Positions 1 to 9,325 of a stretch of 64,000 nt of DNA are shown here, one piece after another. The DNA is from CBFHMJ01 sp965656875 (GTDB lineage: Bacteria > Pseudomonadota > Gammaproteobacteria > Enterobacterales > Alteromonadaceae): assembly GCA_965656875.1 (NCBI GenBank), contig CBFHMJ010000025.1, forward strand, positions 223,983-287,982, written 5' to 3'. The translations under genes and the position numbers were made by a program. The notes beneath the pieces were generated by a model. The model saw nothing but the letters and a program-made list of their open reading frames with translations. It made no database searches and had not been told where the DNA came from. Each line of letters opens with the position of its first letter. Position 1 is the stretch's first letter.

Positions 1-1307
1 TATTGATGTAAGGCTTCAGGTTGCATTATGAAGCACTGCACATAACCAGCCTCAAACGTCACAGACATACGTGTCCAGCATTGCTCATACTTCTGTCTAA
101 CAACTGAATGTCACCAGCAAAGGACAACTAGCCCCCTACTCTGGTTCAGATAATGAACTGATTTCATGACACAATATTTCATGAGTAATGTTGAAACAAG
201 ATAAAAACACAGTTAACAGGAACAAAGATTTATAAGAAGTAAGGTGAACTTATTCGCTATGGCACAAATTTAAAACAAAAAAACCTTATAAAGATATGTT
301 TATAAATCAACCCTCTATTGTTAAAACCCCAATTTTCAAGCTCTTTATTTTTTTACAGGGACTTAGCGTGAAATTAAACGAAACATTCTAAATAAGGTTA
401 ACTTATGTCATGATAATGACCGCTAAAGATAAATTATTTTTATTTTTAGATTATTCAATACAATGTTTTTTAAGTCTTTATTTATTAATTGTTATTATTT
501 TTGAGCAAATAAGAAAAATAAAAATATTTATCGTCTTTTTATTAAAATACGCTGGATATTAACTTGTTCAATAATTATACTCGCCCACCCAGCCAAGCCA
601 TCAGGGGAAAACAAAGTTTTTTAATACACATAAGGTATTAACAATAGAGACAACATAGTGACGTTTATAGCAAACAGGTTTTATATAAGTAGCTAATGAT
701 TAGCACTTACCTGAATTGCAACTAATAAAGCTCACAAGGAAAAATCTCGTGTGTTTTGCTTGATGGAAATCAACTAAAGTTAAACATGTGATTAATTTGT
801 CAATCTTGATAAATCATAATCACATTCGTATCTGATCACCCTGTGAGAGGCATATGAGAGGGTAATCAGATACCAAAACTACAATAAAGTCGTAATAACG
901 ACACAAAAGATTATCTATCAGGATTGTAGATAAGCCCTTGTTTAACGGGCTGATAAAAATCAATACATCACAGGAAATCGCAGGCAAAAGACAGATCGGA
1001 GAGAGAGAATGAGCAACTCCACCTGTTTTATTGTGCTGTAAAACTCAACGTCTGATTAATTTTGTCCATGCGATGACGACGTCATTGCGTCTGGTTAAAT
1101 GACAGACAAATCATGTTGATAAGTGTTTCGCGGCGGACAGCTATACTGCCCGTTATAGTATTGTTTTGTCTCCACATTAGTCTATACGTGCTGATCTCTG
1201 ATCAGATATCGATATTCATAATGCCGATACAAAACAAACAGCCTTGATCAACTCAGTTTTACACACTTGCCTTTACTCTTTCTATAACATTTGTGGAGCA
1301 GTAATAA
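1..1307. other. Long AT-rich region without a clear gene
   Basis: No convincing reading frame of ordinary length lies here. The first 650 bases are very AT-rich. A near-repeat, AAGGTGAACTTAT near 240 and AAGGTTAACTTAT near 394, is visible. Between 888 and 951 three short hairpins follow each other: GTCGT-AATA-ACGAC, TTATCTA-N9-TAGATAA and AGCCC-N9-GGGCT. A possible ten-codon peptide lies at 1009-1041, and GTCTG motifs at 1050 and 1089 can both pair with CAGAC at 1103. The palindromes TCTGATCAGA and ATATCGATAT lie near 1200. Promoters for the gene at 1308 must lie in this stretch, but I could not fix one. Confidence 0.6.
1009..1041 (+). CDS. Possible 10-aa leader peptide upstream of the ThDP enzyme
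   Basis: ATG at 1009 follows GGAG (998-1001) at a good distance and reads MSNSTCFIVL before a TAA. The peptide ends in Phe-Ile-Val-Leu. It lies about 270 bases before a gene of the acetolactate synthase family, where attenuation by branched-chain amino acids is known in enterobacteria. Downstream, CAGAC at 1103 can pair with GTCTG at either 1050 or 1089, which would allow alternative folds. No hairpin with a U-run follows, so a classical attenuator is not shown. Chance occurrence is quite possible for so short a frame. Confidence 0.25.
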   Translation: MSNSTCFIVL

Positions 1308-3092
1308 ATGAGTGTTACAGATACAGCATTGATCCTGAAAGATCATCAGACAACAGCAGTTAGCACCATTGCAGATCTCATCGTAGATTATTTGCATCAA
1401 CTAGATATCGAATACGTTTTCGGCGTTCCAGGCGGAGCCATTGAGCCATTTTATAATGCACTGGCTCGTAGTGAGCGCAAAGGTGGACCAAAAGCCATCG
1501 TTGCACGCCACGAGAGTGGCGCGGCATTTATGGCTGATGGATACGCCAGAGAAACTGGAAAAATTGGCGTCGTCTGTGCAACGACGGGGCCAGGGTCAAC
1601 CAATCTGATCACCGGCGTTGCCAGTGCATTAGCTGATAACGTGCCAATGCTGGTTATCACAGCACAAACACCTCTACCCAAATTTGGTAAAGGTGCATTG
1701 CAGGATTCATCCTGTGCAGCTATAGATACCGTCGGTATTTTCCGTCACTGTACTCGATTCAACACCCTGGTAAGCCACAGAGAACAGTTAGAACACAAAC
1801 TCATCTCAGCCATTATGGCAACACAACGCTTACCGAGTGGCCCGGTACATATCAGTATTCCTTCAGATATTCTGTTTGAACCCTGCTATTCAAAACCTCA
1901 GGTGAACCCAAAATCTCTGTTAAGTGACTTCACATTGAAAGATAAAGAAGCACTTAAACGCCTGTGTTCTGAAATTGCAGCCGTTGATCGTATTGCACTG
2001 TTTATTGGTGATGACTGCGATCAATCCGCACAGGAAATCATGAAGTTAGCTGAAATGCTAAATGCACCATTTGCAACCGGACCTGTCGGTAAACGCTGGG
2101 TTGATGAAACGCATCCACTTTATCAGGGAGTCTTTGGATTTGGTGGACATCAAAATGCCAAAGAGCTGTTTCACCGAGAAGACATTGAACTAATTCTCGC
2201 GGTTGGCGCTTCAATGGGAGAATTAAGCACCGGCGGTTGGGCAGACTCACTCCTGAATGACCGTCTCATCCATATTGATGCTTCACCAGAGAATTTCACA
2301 CGTTCTTCCATGGCTAAACTCCATATTTGTGGACATATTCCTACAATCTTTAAGCGGTTAAATGAAGAAATTGAATACGCGCTGAGCTGGGGAAGAAAAT
2401 GGCAAGGCGTACCAATGATTGATCGCTCTGATCAAAATTTTCTCGGTGGTACATTCTCTGTTAAGTGTCCGGAAAAAGTTACTGAAGACATCTCCCCGAT
2501 TCAACCGCAGCGACTATTCACCTTCCTTGCGAAAGAGTTACCTAAAGGTACTCGGACTTTTATTGAGGCAGGCAACGCCTGGTCCTGGGCAACCCACTAT
2601 TATCAACGACCAGAGAGCGATGGCACCTATCGAATCGCGATGGGATTTGGTTCTATGGGTTGGGCTATCGGCGCAGCCGTAGGTTCTTCCATTGCCAACA
2701 GCAAAAATCCAACCGTTTGTCTCACCGGCGATGGTAGCTATCTGATGAGCGGTCAGGAAATAACGGTTGCAGCTCAACACAATCTTCCTGTCGTTTATAT
2801 GGTGCTAAATGATTCAGTCTACGGCATGGTTATGCATGGACAGCGTTTGGGCAAAGCTGAACAGATTGGCTTTGAGCTGAATAAGGTCAACTATGCTGAT
2901 ATGGCTCGTTCTATGGGTATTGACGGTATCGTCATCGAAACAATCGACGAGCTGGAAAGTCTGGACTTTGAAATTTTATTTTCAAAGGAAGGCCCAACAC
3001 TAATCGACATCCGTATCGATCCTGAGGCAACACCTCCGATGGGTGATCGCGTTAAAGGACTACAACAAGCAGTTGTAACGCCTGGCGGTTAA
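1308..3092 (+). CDS. Thiamine-diphosphate-dependent enzyme, acetolactate synthase large-subunit family
   Basis: The 594-aa protein has the three-domain order of the family. The N-terminal Pyr domain carries the cofactor-activating Glu in HESGAAFMADGYAR. A central domain follows, and the C-terminal PP domain has the ThDP/Mg motif GDGSYLMSGQE...LND. Members decarboxylate 2-oxo acids and transfer the resulting two-carbon unit. The start has GGAG nine bases upstream. It differs from biosynthetic IlvB/IlvI in that no small regulatory subunit follows. Instead two citrate-synthase-like genes lie directly downstream on the same strand, which suggests a dedicated acyl-transfer or condensation pathway. 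The true substrate cannot be read from sequence. Family assignment is firm; ilv function is doubtful. Confidence 0.88.
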   Translation: MSVTDTALILKDHQTTAVSTIADLIVDYLHQLDIEYVFGVPGGAIEPFYNALARSERKGGPKAIVARHESGAAFMADGYARETGKIGVVCATTGPGSTNLITGVASALADNVPMLVITAQTPLPKFGKGALQDSSCAAIDTVGIFRHCTRFNTLVSHREQLEHKLISAIMATQRLPSGPVHISIPSDILFEPCYSKPQVNPKSLLSDFTLKDKEALKRLCSEIAAVDRIALFIGDDCDQSAQEIMKLAEMLNAPFATGPVGKRWVDETHPLYQGVFGFGGHQNAKELFHREDIELILAVGASMGELSTGGWADSLLNDRLIHIDASPENFTRSSMAKLHICGHIPTIFKRLNEEIEYALSWGRKWQGVPMIDRSDQNFLGGTFSVKCPEKVTEDISPIQPQRLFTFLAKELPKGTRTFIEAGNAWSWATHYYQRPESDGTYRIAMGFGSMGWAIGAAVGSSIANSKNPTVCLTGDGSYLMSGQEITVAAQHNLPVVYMVLNDSVYGMVMHGQRLGKAEQIGFELNKVNYADMARSMGIDGIVIETIDELESLDFEILFSKEGPTLIDIRIDPEATPPMGDRVKGLQQAVVTPGG

Positions 3093-3128
3093 AAACTCCC
3101 ACACCAATTCCTCTGACATGATTTATAT

Positions 3129-3151
3129 GCGCTGATGGCAACCATCAGCGC
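3129..3151 (+). repeat. Perfect 10-bp hairpin between ThDP gene and next gene
   Basis: GCGCTGATGG and CCATCAGCGC are separated by only CAA. The stem includes the ATG at 3135, the farthest-upstream possible start of the next gene. It is therefore more likely an intergenic RNA structure, followed by the real start at 3165. No U-run follows, so it may slow transcription or protect the upstream mRNA end rather than terminate. Confidence 0.6.
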
Positions 3152-3164
3152 TCACGGGTTTACT

Positions 3165-4031
3165 ATGGCTATTGACCAAGACAAAACTAATAAGTTAAGA
3201 ACGCAAGAGAAAAAGAAAGAAGCTTTTGCTTCCACCGTAAAAACCAGCGTAATGTTTGAAAAAGAAAACGAACAAAATCCCTGGTTAGCCGATGAACTTT
3301 ATATAGGTGGTTACAACTACCTTGAATTGTTGGAACATTGTTCTCATGCTGAAATGATTTGGTTACTTCTAACCCAGGAGATACCTAACCAGTCTCAACT
3401 GGCACAACTTAATTTCTTGCTTAATTTACCCGCGGCCTTTGGCCCTCGACATCAAGGTGTACGGGCAGTCATGCAAGCTGCGGTGAGCAAGACACACATA
3501 CAACATCTTTTACCAACCGGCATGATGACATCGGCCGGACAAGTCAATGGAAGTGAAGAAATAACAAGCTGCGTGAAGTTTGTAAGTACTCACAGCAAAA
3601 CATCGGTTAATTCGTTATCTGATACGCTGTTAACACAAACAGCGACACCCGATGCCTTTCTACAAGATGAATTTAACGGTATCCCCGGCACAGGAAATTT
3701 ATACGGCGATCAAGATAAACTCGTCGACACTATCATGATAAAAGCAGTGTCATGTCTTTCAGAGTCCTCTCACCTGACGTGGCTAAAAGCGTTAAAAGAA
3801 CGACTTAATCAACATAACAGTGGCATTCGGCTACCTTTAGTTATCGCCGCGTATGGATTGGACATGGGACTCAATCACAAGCAAATCACCTTGTTATTTC
3901 AACTAGGACTGTCACCTGTTCTTGCTGCATTTGGTATTGAGAAGTCATGGGAATCTCACACATCAATGCCATTTATCAGTGATGAAAACTACCATATGTC
4001 ACAAGAAGCCGGAGGAGCCAACCATGACTGA
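3165..4031 (+). CDS. Citrate-synthase-like protein, first of a pair
   Basis: The 288-aa protein shows a weak but recognisable citrate synthase/citryl-CoA lyase pattern. Helical segments match the order of the family, including a region ending in SAGQVNGSEE where citrate synthase has its LHGGANE loop, and PGTGNLYGDQD where it has PGFGHRVY. The catalytic histidines and aspartate of true citrate synthase do not appear conserved. At about 290 residues it is far shorter than the roughly 380-430 of the enzyme and closer to citryl-CoA lyase. I prefer ATG 3165 over ATG 3135 because the latter lies inside a perfect hairpin and has no ribosome site. The 3' end overlaps the next gene by 8 bases, so the two are probably translated together and may form a heteromer. 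Confidence 0.55.
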   Translation: MAIDQDKTNKLRTQEKKKEAFASTVKTSVMFEKENEQNPWLADELYIGGYNYLELLEHCSHAEMIWLLLTQEIPNQSQLAQLNFLLNLPAAFGPRHQGVRAVMQAAVSKTHIQHLLPTGMMTSAGQVNGSEEITSCVKFVSTHSKTSVNSLSDTLLTQTATPDAFLQDEFNGIPGTGNLYGDQDKLVDTIMIKAVSCLSESSHLTWLKALKERLNQHNSGIRLPLVIAAYGLDMGLNHKQITLLFQLGLSPVLAAFGIEKSWESHTSMPFISDENYHMSQEAGGANHD

Positions 4032-4863
4032 TCACGCTCGCCTTAAAACGCTGGAAAACAATCATCGCCAGATCAATGCAGATAAAGGTGGCTGGGTAGT
4101 TGGTGAAGCGGTGTATAACCATGGAATGAATATGATGACGGAGTTGGTTGGGCATCATACCTGGTTTGAAACGATGCTCTTAAACATCACCGGACGCCTG
4201 CCAGAAAAACGACTGGCGCAATGGATAGAAGGCTTTTTTGTTACGATCAGCTGGCCCGATCCTCGTATCTGGTGCAACCATGTCGGAGCGCTCGCAGGTA
4301 GCTATCGCACCGATCCAGTATCAGCTGTCACGGCCGGTAGCCTTGCTTCTGCTTCAAGACTGTATGGTGCAAATGTCGTAAAGCCTTGCGCTGACTTTAT
4401 TATTCATGCGACGCAGTTACTGAACAGTGGCCACAGTGTTGACGCTGTCATTGATCAGCAACTAACAAAAAATGCTAAAACGGCTCGGGGAAAGCCAGCA
4501 ATTCCAGGATACTCTCGCCCGGTAGCAACTGGAGATGAACGTATTCCGGCATTACGCGAACTAGCCCGTAAACTGGGACTGGAAGAACGTGAACATGAAA
4601 GAAATGCATTTCAGATAGAAGCCAGATTGCTGTCACAGTATCAGGAAGCAATGAATGTCGGCGGATATGCTGCTGCATTTATGACGGACTATGGCTATTC
4701 ACCAAAAGAGATTTATCGACTTTGCGCCTTACTGGTTAATTCAGGTGTACAAGCCTGCTATGCAGAATACGCAGATAAACCTTCAGGTTCGTTTTTACCA
4801 GAGAAGTGTGCTGACATTGAATATACTGGCCCCGCTATTCGCTCATTAGCTGATATTCGTTAG
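4024..4863 (+). CDS. Citrate-synthase-like protein, second of a pair
   Basis: The 279-aa protein begins at an ATG preceded by a strong GGAGGAG about seven bases upstream, inside the end of the previous gene. It is the clearer citrate-synthase relative of the two. RLYGANVVKP corresponds to the LHGGAN loop, GYSRPVATGDERI to GFGHRVY..DPR, and MNVGGYAAAFMTDYGYSP to the NVDFYSG region. By this alignment, which I made by eye, the usual catalytic His, His and Asp are replaced by Tyr, Arg and Gly. It may act with its partner and the ThDP enzyme in a CoA-linked condensation or cleavage, or be a structural subunit. The function is unknown. Confidence 0.65.
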   Translation: MTDHARLKTLENNHRQINADKGGWVVGEAVYNHGMNMMTELVGHHTWFETMLLNITGRLPEKRLAQWIEGFFVTISWPDPRIWCNHVGALAGSYRTDPVSAVTAGSLASASRLYGANVVKPCADFIIHATQLLNSGHSVDAVIDQQLTKNAKTARGKPAIPGYSRPVATGDERIPALRELARKLGLEEREHERNAFQIEARLLSQYQEAMNVGGYAAAFMTDYGYSPKEIYRLCALLVNSGVQACYAEYADKPSGSFLPEKCADIEYTGPAIRSLADIR

Positions 4864-4889
4864 CTTCACCATTAATTCTTTTCTGAAAC

Positions 4890-4921
4890 AAAAAGCCCTT
4901 GCTTCAGGCAAGGGCTCTTAA
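4890..4921. terminator. Bidirectional intrinsic terminator
   Basis: AGCCCTTGC and GCAAGGGCT (4894-4902, 4908-4916) form a 9-bp stem with loop TTCAG. It is flanked by A-rich sequence on the left and TCTTAATCTT on the right. It lies between two convergent genes and can serve both. Confidence 0.8.
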
Positions 4922-4942
4922 TCTTAATTCACTGCTGATTCT

Positions 4943-7102
4943 TTAGTAAGTATAAGAAAACTCAACAGATACACGCCGACCTTCTAATGGGAAATCACCC
5001 GGGATCCCACCATTACTTGGTTCATATTGGCCAGAGTCAAACAGATTTCTAATTAATAGCTTACTCTGCCAATTGCCTGAATCAGGGCGGTAGAGAATAT
5101 TCAAATTCACATTACTGTAGTCACCAACTTCTGTCGTTCGAACTTCTGATGCGATTTTCGCTCTTTTTCTGTCCGCAATCCAAAATGTTTGAACAGAACC
5201 AGACCAGTTAGCATCCAACTCATATCGCAAATCGACAAATAATTGCTTACCCGGTACGTCATGCACATCTTCATCAATCTTCAGGTTCTCAGATTTCTGA
5301 TATGAGTAACTACCTGATAAATTAAGACTTTCAGTCAATTCATGTTGATACGTGAATTCAAATCCTTTACCACGTTGATCAATAGAATTTTGATATCGTG
5401 ATACTGCTGGGTTGTCGACATCCGGAACTATTTCTATCATGCCTTCAGCATCATAACGGAACAACGATAACGTCATATTAATACCAAACGCAGGACGGTA
5501 ATCAAACGCGACTTCCCAGGTATCAATTGTTTCAGGTGACAGCTCGGAATTGCCCAGATTTACAGGATTATTCTTTAAAAATTGTTCTGAAAAAGAAGGG
5601 GCTCTGAACGCACTACCATACAAGAATTTTGTTGTCAGATTGTGATTGGTTTCCCAAACCAACGCGGCTCTCGGATTATAAGTAGAACCAAAATCTGAGT
5701 AATCATCATATCGAATCCCCAGGGTTAGCTCCCAGTCATTCGAAAGCTGCCATTCATCCTGAACAGACAAATATTTCACTGTACGTTTTAAATCCTGAAG
5801 ATAAATGTAATCAGTTCCAGTTACGTCTGTTAATGTTCCATCGACAACATCCGGACGACCGTCACCTTCAAGGATACCAGGACCAAAATTTTTCTTTTCG
5901 CTTGTATCAATGCTTTGCTCAAACCACCCCGTCGCTACTCGGAAACTATGCCCTTCAATACCGTGCCAGTTCATCGCGGTATTAACTCGGTAAACGTCCT
6001 GACTATAAGAAGGATTACCTATAAAACCATCAGTAAACAAAATAGGTTTTATATCATTACCACCGATATTTCCATCATCGCCAATTGGTAAAACAGCGCC
6101 GGAAGGAAAAATGTTAAACATGGTTTCTTGCTTAGCATGCACCCATGATGCATCAGCCTGGATTTCAAGTTCATCAGTTATTGAATCTTGCCAGGAGAGT
6201 TTAATTCTGTTGTGCTCTGCATCCTGAAAGCCATCAGGATCAAGCGCTTGTCCAGCACCCGGACCTACGCCACCATGGTTCTGCTTCCAATACCAGTTTT
6301 CCAGATTAAACTGACCAAACGTCAGTGAACCAAAGATATTGGTAACATCATAGTTAGTACTTAGCGCGCCCGGTGTTAAGGATGCATTAGTTTGAAAAAT
6401 AGCATCCAGACCGCTTTGTGAGTCTACGGGTATAACCCGGCTTTCATCGCCATCAGAACGTGATTTTTCACCCGCCAGATAACCTGACCATTCTTCTTGC
6501 TTAAAGCCTGTTTCAAACCAAAAATCACGAGAAGAAAAACTGCCAAATCGAGCACCAACAGTACCGACCTGAGTATCTTCTGCCACTTCATTTTTAGTAA
6601 CGATATTAATTACGCCACTAAACGCATCAGCACCAAAAACAGCTGATCCCGGACCTCGAATAACTTCAATTCGTTCAATCGTATTTATTGGAAGTCGAAA
6701 AGTAAAAGGTAAGCCACCCGTTGATAAATTTTTAAATTCAGTGCCATTTACCAGAACGAGTATTTGAGGATTAAAACCAGTTCGAATACCACGCATTGAA
6801 TAAATGGTGTCAAATCGACTGATTGAAGACATGGAGACATGCAAACCCGGGACTTTTTCTAATACTTCATCCAGATGTGTCGCTCCCATCATCTGAATAT
6901 CTTTAGCATTAATAACCGTCGCTACGGCGGGCGCATGAGAAATAGGCTTTGACGTTCCGGTCGCTATATGGATGACATCTTCATCGCCATAAAAGCCACC
7001 AAACTCATCTTCCCCTGAGTCATTATAATTATAAACTTCATCTGCGATTGCAGGCATGTTTCCAGCCAATGCAGAAAGCAGAATCAGGTGCCAACTTTTC
7101 AT
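4943..7102 (-). CDS. TonB-dependent outer membrane receptor
   Basis: This 719-aa protein has an N-terminal signal peptide ending near AIADEV. A plug domain of about residues 55-170 follows, with the usual PGLHVS..., YSMRGIR and IERIEVIRGPGSAVFGADAFSGVINIVTK segments. A 22-strand type barrel comes next, and the protein ends in an aromatic residue (SYTY), as outer membrane barrels do. Such receptors import siderophores, cobalamin, metals or sugars using the TonB complex. The ligand is not evident. Upstream on the same strand lie a kinase and a periplasmic binding protein about 600 bases away, so the three may form one sensing and uptake module. Confidence 0.9.
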   Translation of the reverse strand: MKSWHLILLSALAGNMPAIADEVYNYNDSGEDEFGGFYGDEDVIHIATGTSKPISHAPAVATVINAKDIQMMGATHLDEVLEKVPGLHVSMSSISRFDTIYSMRGIRTGFNPQILVLVNGTEFKNLSTGGLPFTFRLPINTIERIEVIRGPGSAVFGADAFSGVINIVTKNEVAEDTQVGTVGARFGSFSSRDFWFETGFKQEEWSGYLAGEKSRSDGDESRVIPVDSQSGLDAIFQTNASLTPGALSTNYDVTNIFGSLTFGQFNLENWYWKQNHGGVGPGAGQALDPDGFQDAEHNRIKLSWQDSITDELEIQADASWVHAKQETMFNIFPSGAVLPIGDDGNIGGNDIKPILFTDGFIGNPSYSQDVYRVNTAMNWHGIEGHSFRVATGWFEQSIDTSEKKNFGPGILEGDGRPDVVDGTLTDVTGTDYIYLQDLKRTVKYLSVQDEWQLSNDWELTLGIRYDDYSDFGSTYNPRAALVWETNHNLTTKFLYGSAFRAPSFSEQFLKNNPVNLGNSELSPETIDTWEVAFDYRPAFGINMTLSLFRYDAEGMIEIVPDVDNPAVSRYQNSIDQRGKGFEFTYQHELTESLNLSGSYSYQKSENLKIDEDVHDVPGKQLFVDLRYELDANWSGSVQTFWIADRKRAKIASEVRTTEVGDYSNVNLNILYRPDSGNWQSKLLIRNLFDSGQYEPSNGGIPGDFPLEGRRVSVEFSYTY

Positions 7103-7703
7103 GGTTATAACCTGTGTTAAAGTACAATTACTCCCGCCCTGTACTTACCATTATCCTGTAATAGTAAGTTCACCGCATACCCCAGTAAAATCCATCTTAT
7201 TTCACAGTGTCGAGAGTGTCTGGTTACATGTTGCTGGTCACATTGTTGTGTTAGCTAGTCGTGCCGTCTTGCCACAACTTGTCATACTACTGAACGTCCT
7301 GCTATTCAAAGACAGCTTAACAATCTCATCCTGAACAATGTCATCCCGAAGATTTCCATTAATAACAAGTTCTGATGCTCAGATACAAGTCAGACTAAGG
7401 ACACAAAATAGTCACAAAAGTTAATTATTTTAGGTCCAATCATATCCCTTATGTAATTTGAACTTAAACAATAGGATTCCCTTTCATTAATGTCAATGCT
7501 TCAGCCCTAAATCACTAAAATTCAAGTCAATTTATCAATTCAAGGGAATTTTTTTCCGCGTAAAAACCAACAACGTACTCTCTGACTTTCTACTGATATA
7601 CAGAGAGTTGGTTAAATTTTAGTAAATCCATCAGGAACATATGGTGTATATTGAAAACCATTCTTTGCGACTGTTACATGACGACGATCATATAAACCAG
7701 CAT
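7103..7703. other. Intergenic region upstream of the TonB receptor
   Basis: No supported gene is seen. The stretch must hold the promoter of the minus-strand receptor and the end of the kinase transcript. ACTCTCTG and CAGAGAGT (7577-7584, 7601-7608) can pair across a 16-base loop. That may be a weak end signal for the kinase gene, though no U-run follows directly. I saw no clear Fur-type or other known operator. Confidence 0.5.
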
Positions 7704-9302
7704 TTAGTCAGGTATTTCAGTCGTAGAAGATGAAGATCGACCTTCACTCTTTACCGCAGGCATTTTGATTGGGATTTCAACGATAAATTCAGAGCCCTGC
7801 CCCAACTCACTTGTTACCGTTATTTCTCCACCTAATAGCTGGCAGAATCGTTTTGCAATAGCCAGTCCCAGGCCTGTCCCCTGGAATTTTCGTGACTGGC
7901 TACCATCAACTTGCTGGAACTCGTCAAAGATATCTTTTAACTGAGAGTCTTCAATACCTATTCCGGTGTCTTTGACAGAAAACATGGCAAAGTTTCCTTC
8001 AATCCAGGAAGCAAAGATAATTTGCCCATTCTCAGTAAACTTACATGCATTACTTAATAAATTAACGAGTATTTGTTCGAGTTTTTCGCTATCCGTATCC
8101 ATTTCAGTACTGAGATCCGTACCTGACAACGTTAACTCATTTTTGTTTTTCTTCAGTAGCGGCTGTATTACATCGGAGACATTTCGAACCACTTCACCCA
8201 TGGTAATGCGGTAACGATTAACATCCATTTTCCCGGCTTCAATTTTTGCGAAATCCAGAATGGAATTAATAAGATAAAGTAAGCGCCTGGAATTCCTTGT
8301 CACCCGCTCCAAATCATCTACCAGATGAATTTGCCCATCGAGCTCCAAATCTTCCTTAACCAAATCGACATAACCCATGATTGCCTGAATAGGTGTACGC
8401 AACTCATGACTCATATTGGCAAGAAATTCTGATTTATGTCTGCTGGCTGTTAAAGCACTGTCACGCGCCTCAACTAATTCTCGTGTCCGGAGATTCACTT
8501 CAACTTCCAGCTGATCACGGTGCTTCCTTAACTCGTCATCCTGTGCGTCGAGTACTTCCATCATCCGATTGTATGTGGTTGCTATACGCTGTACTTCACG
8601 GGCTCCTTCTACCTGTGCATAGACGTGATCACCACTTTTTTCAGCTTGCTGCATCACTTTCGACAAACGCATCAGTGGTCGGGTAAGGCGAGATAATCCA
8701 AAATTGAGGATAAAGGAGAAGATAATTGCGGCAAGTAATCCTACGCCGAAGGAATAGCGTAAGACCAGTCTGTTCGCTTCAAAAAGAACTTCCTTTGTCA
8801 GCTTAACAGCACTGAATCCAATGACCTGAGAGCTCTCTTCATTAAGGGCAAACTCAGGCTCTTCACTTTCTTCTGGTTCAACTCGAACTGGAGCGACAAA
8901 TAACCAGTCCATTTTCGTATTACGAATAAGCGTTGGGCCTTCGATATTTGCCAACTCATTTGATGTGATTTGAAGGTTACCGAACCCTGAACCGATTAAC
9001 ACCCGGCCGTCCGGCAAAATAATTTCAGCCGCAATAACCTCGGGAAAGCCTTGTATTTGTTGCAAAGCACTCTCAGCATTTTCACCACTCTCCGTCAACA
9101 GTGCCAACACACTTTGCTTCGATAAGGCTCGAGTAATTTGCTTCCCCGTATTGACCATGTATTCCTGAATCATGCCACTAACAATCCAGGCCACTACAAA
9201 AGTAGCAGTAAAGGAAATCATTAAGCTTCCAAATACCACAAACGTCAGTAACTGACGTCTGAAACTAATATTTGGATTGTAACTAAAATAATTTCTAAAC
9301 AT
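7704..9302 (-). CDS. Membrane sensor histidine kinase (HAMP, HisKA, HATPase)
   Basis: The 532-aa protein has two membrane helices at about residues 18-40 and 180-203 flanking a periplasmic sensor region. A HAMP segment, a short coiled coil, the phosphoacceptor motif SEFLANMSHELRTP and a HATPase domain follow, with the DTGIGIEDSQ and GTGLGLAIAKRF boxes. There is no receiver domain and no response regulator gene nearby, so its output partner is unknown. The gene begins 23 bases after the end of the ABC_sub_bind-type gene on the same strand, so the two are probably co-transcribed and the binding protein may be the periplasmic input. Confidence 0.9.
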   Translation of the reverse strand: MFRNYFSYNPNISFRRQLLTFVVFGSLMISFTATFVVAWIVSGMIQEYMVNTGKQITRALSKQSVLALLTESGENAESALQQIQGFPEVIAAEIILPDGRVLIGSGFGNLQITSNELANIEGPTLIRNTKMDWLFVAPVRVEPEESEEPEFALNEESSQVIGFSAVKLTKEVLFEANRLVLRYSFGVGLLAAIIFSFILNFGLSRLTRPLMRLSKVMQQAEKSGDHVYAQVEGAREVQRIATTYNRMMEVLDAQDDELRKHRDQLEVEVNLRTRELVEARDSALTASRHKSEFLANMSHELRTPIQAIMGYVDLVKEDLELDGQIHLVDDLERVTRNSRRLLYLINSILDFAKIEAGKMDVNRYRITMGEVVRNVSDVIQPLLKKNKNELTLSGTDLSTEMDTDSEKLEQILVNLLSNACKFTENGQIIFASWIEGNFAMFSVKDTGIGIEDSQLKDIFDEFQQVDGSQSRKFQGTGLGLAIAKRFCQLLGGEITVTSELGQGSEFIVEIPIKMPAVKSEGRSSSSTTEIPD

Positions 9303-9325
9303 AAAAAGATAAAACGTTCGCTCAG

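Noticed and set aside
780..830. CRP- or FNR-like half sites around TGTGATTAATTTGTCA and TTGATAAATCATAA
   Set aside because: Second half-sites do not match either consensus.
3922..4023. Longer start of the second citrate-synthase-like gene
   Set aside because: It would overlap the first gene by over 100 bases; ATG 4024 has a GGAGGAG site.
7056..7334. Plus-strand 92-codon frame across the TonB receptor start
   Set aside because: Antisense to a firm gene start and without family features.
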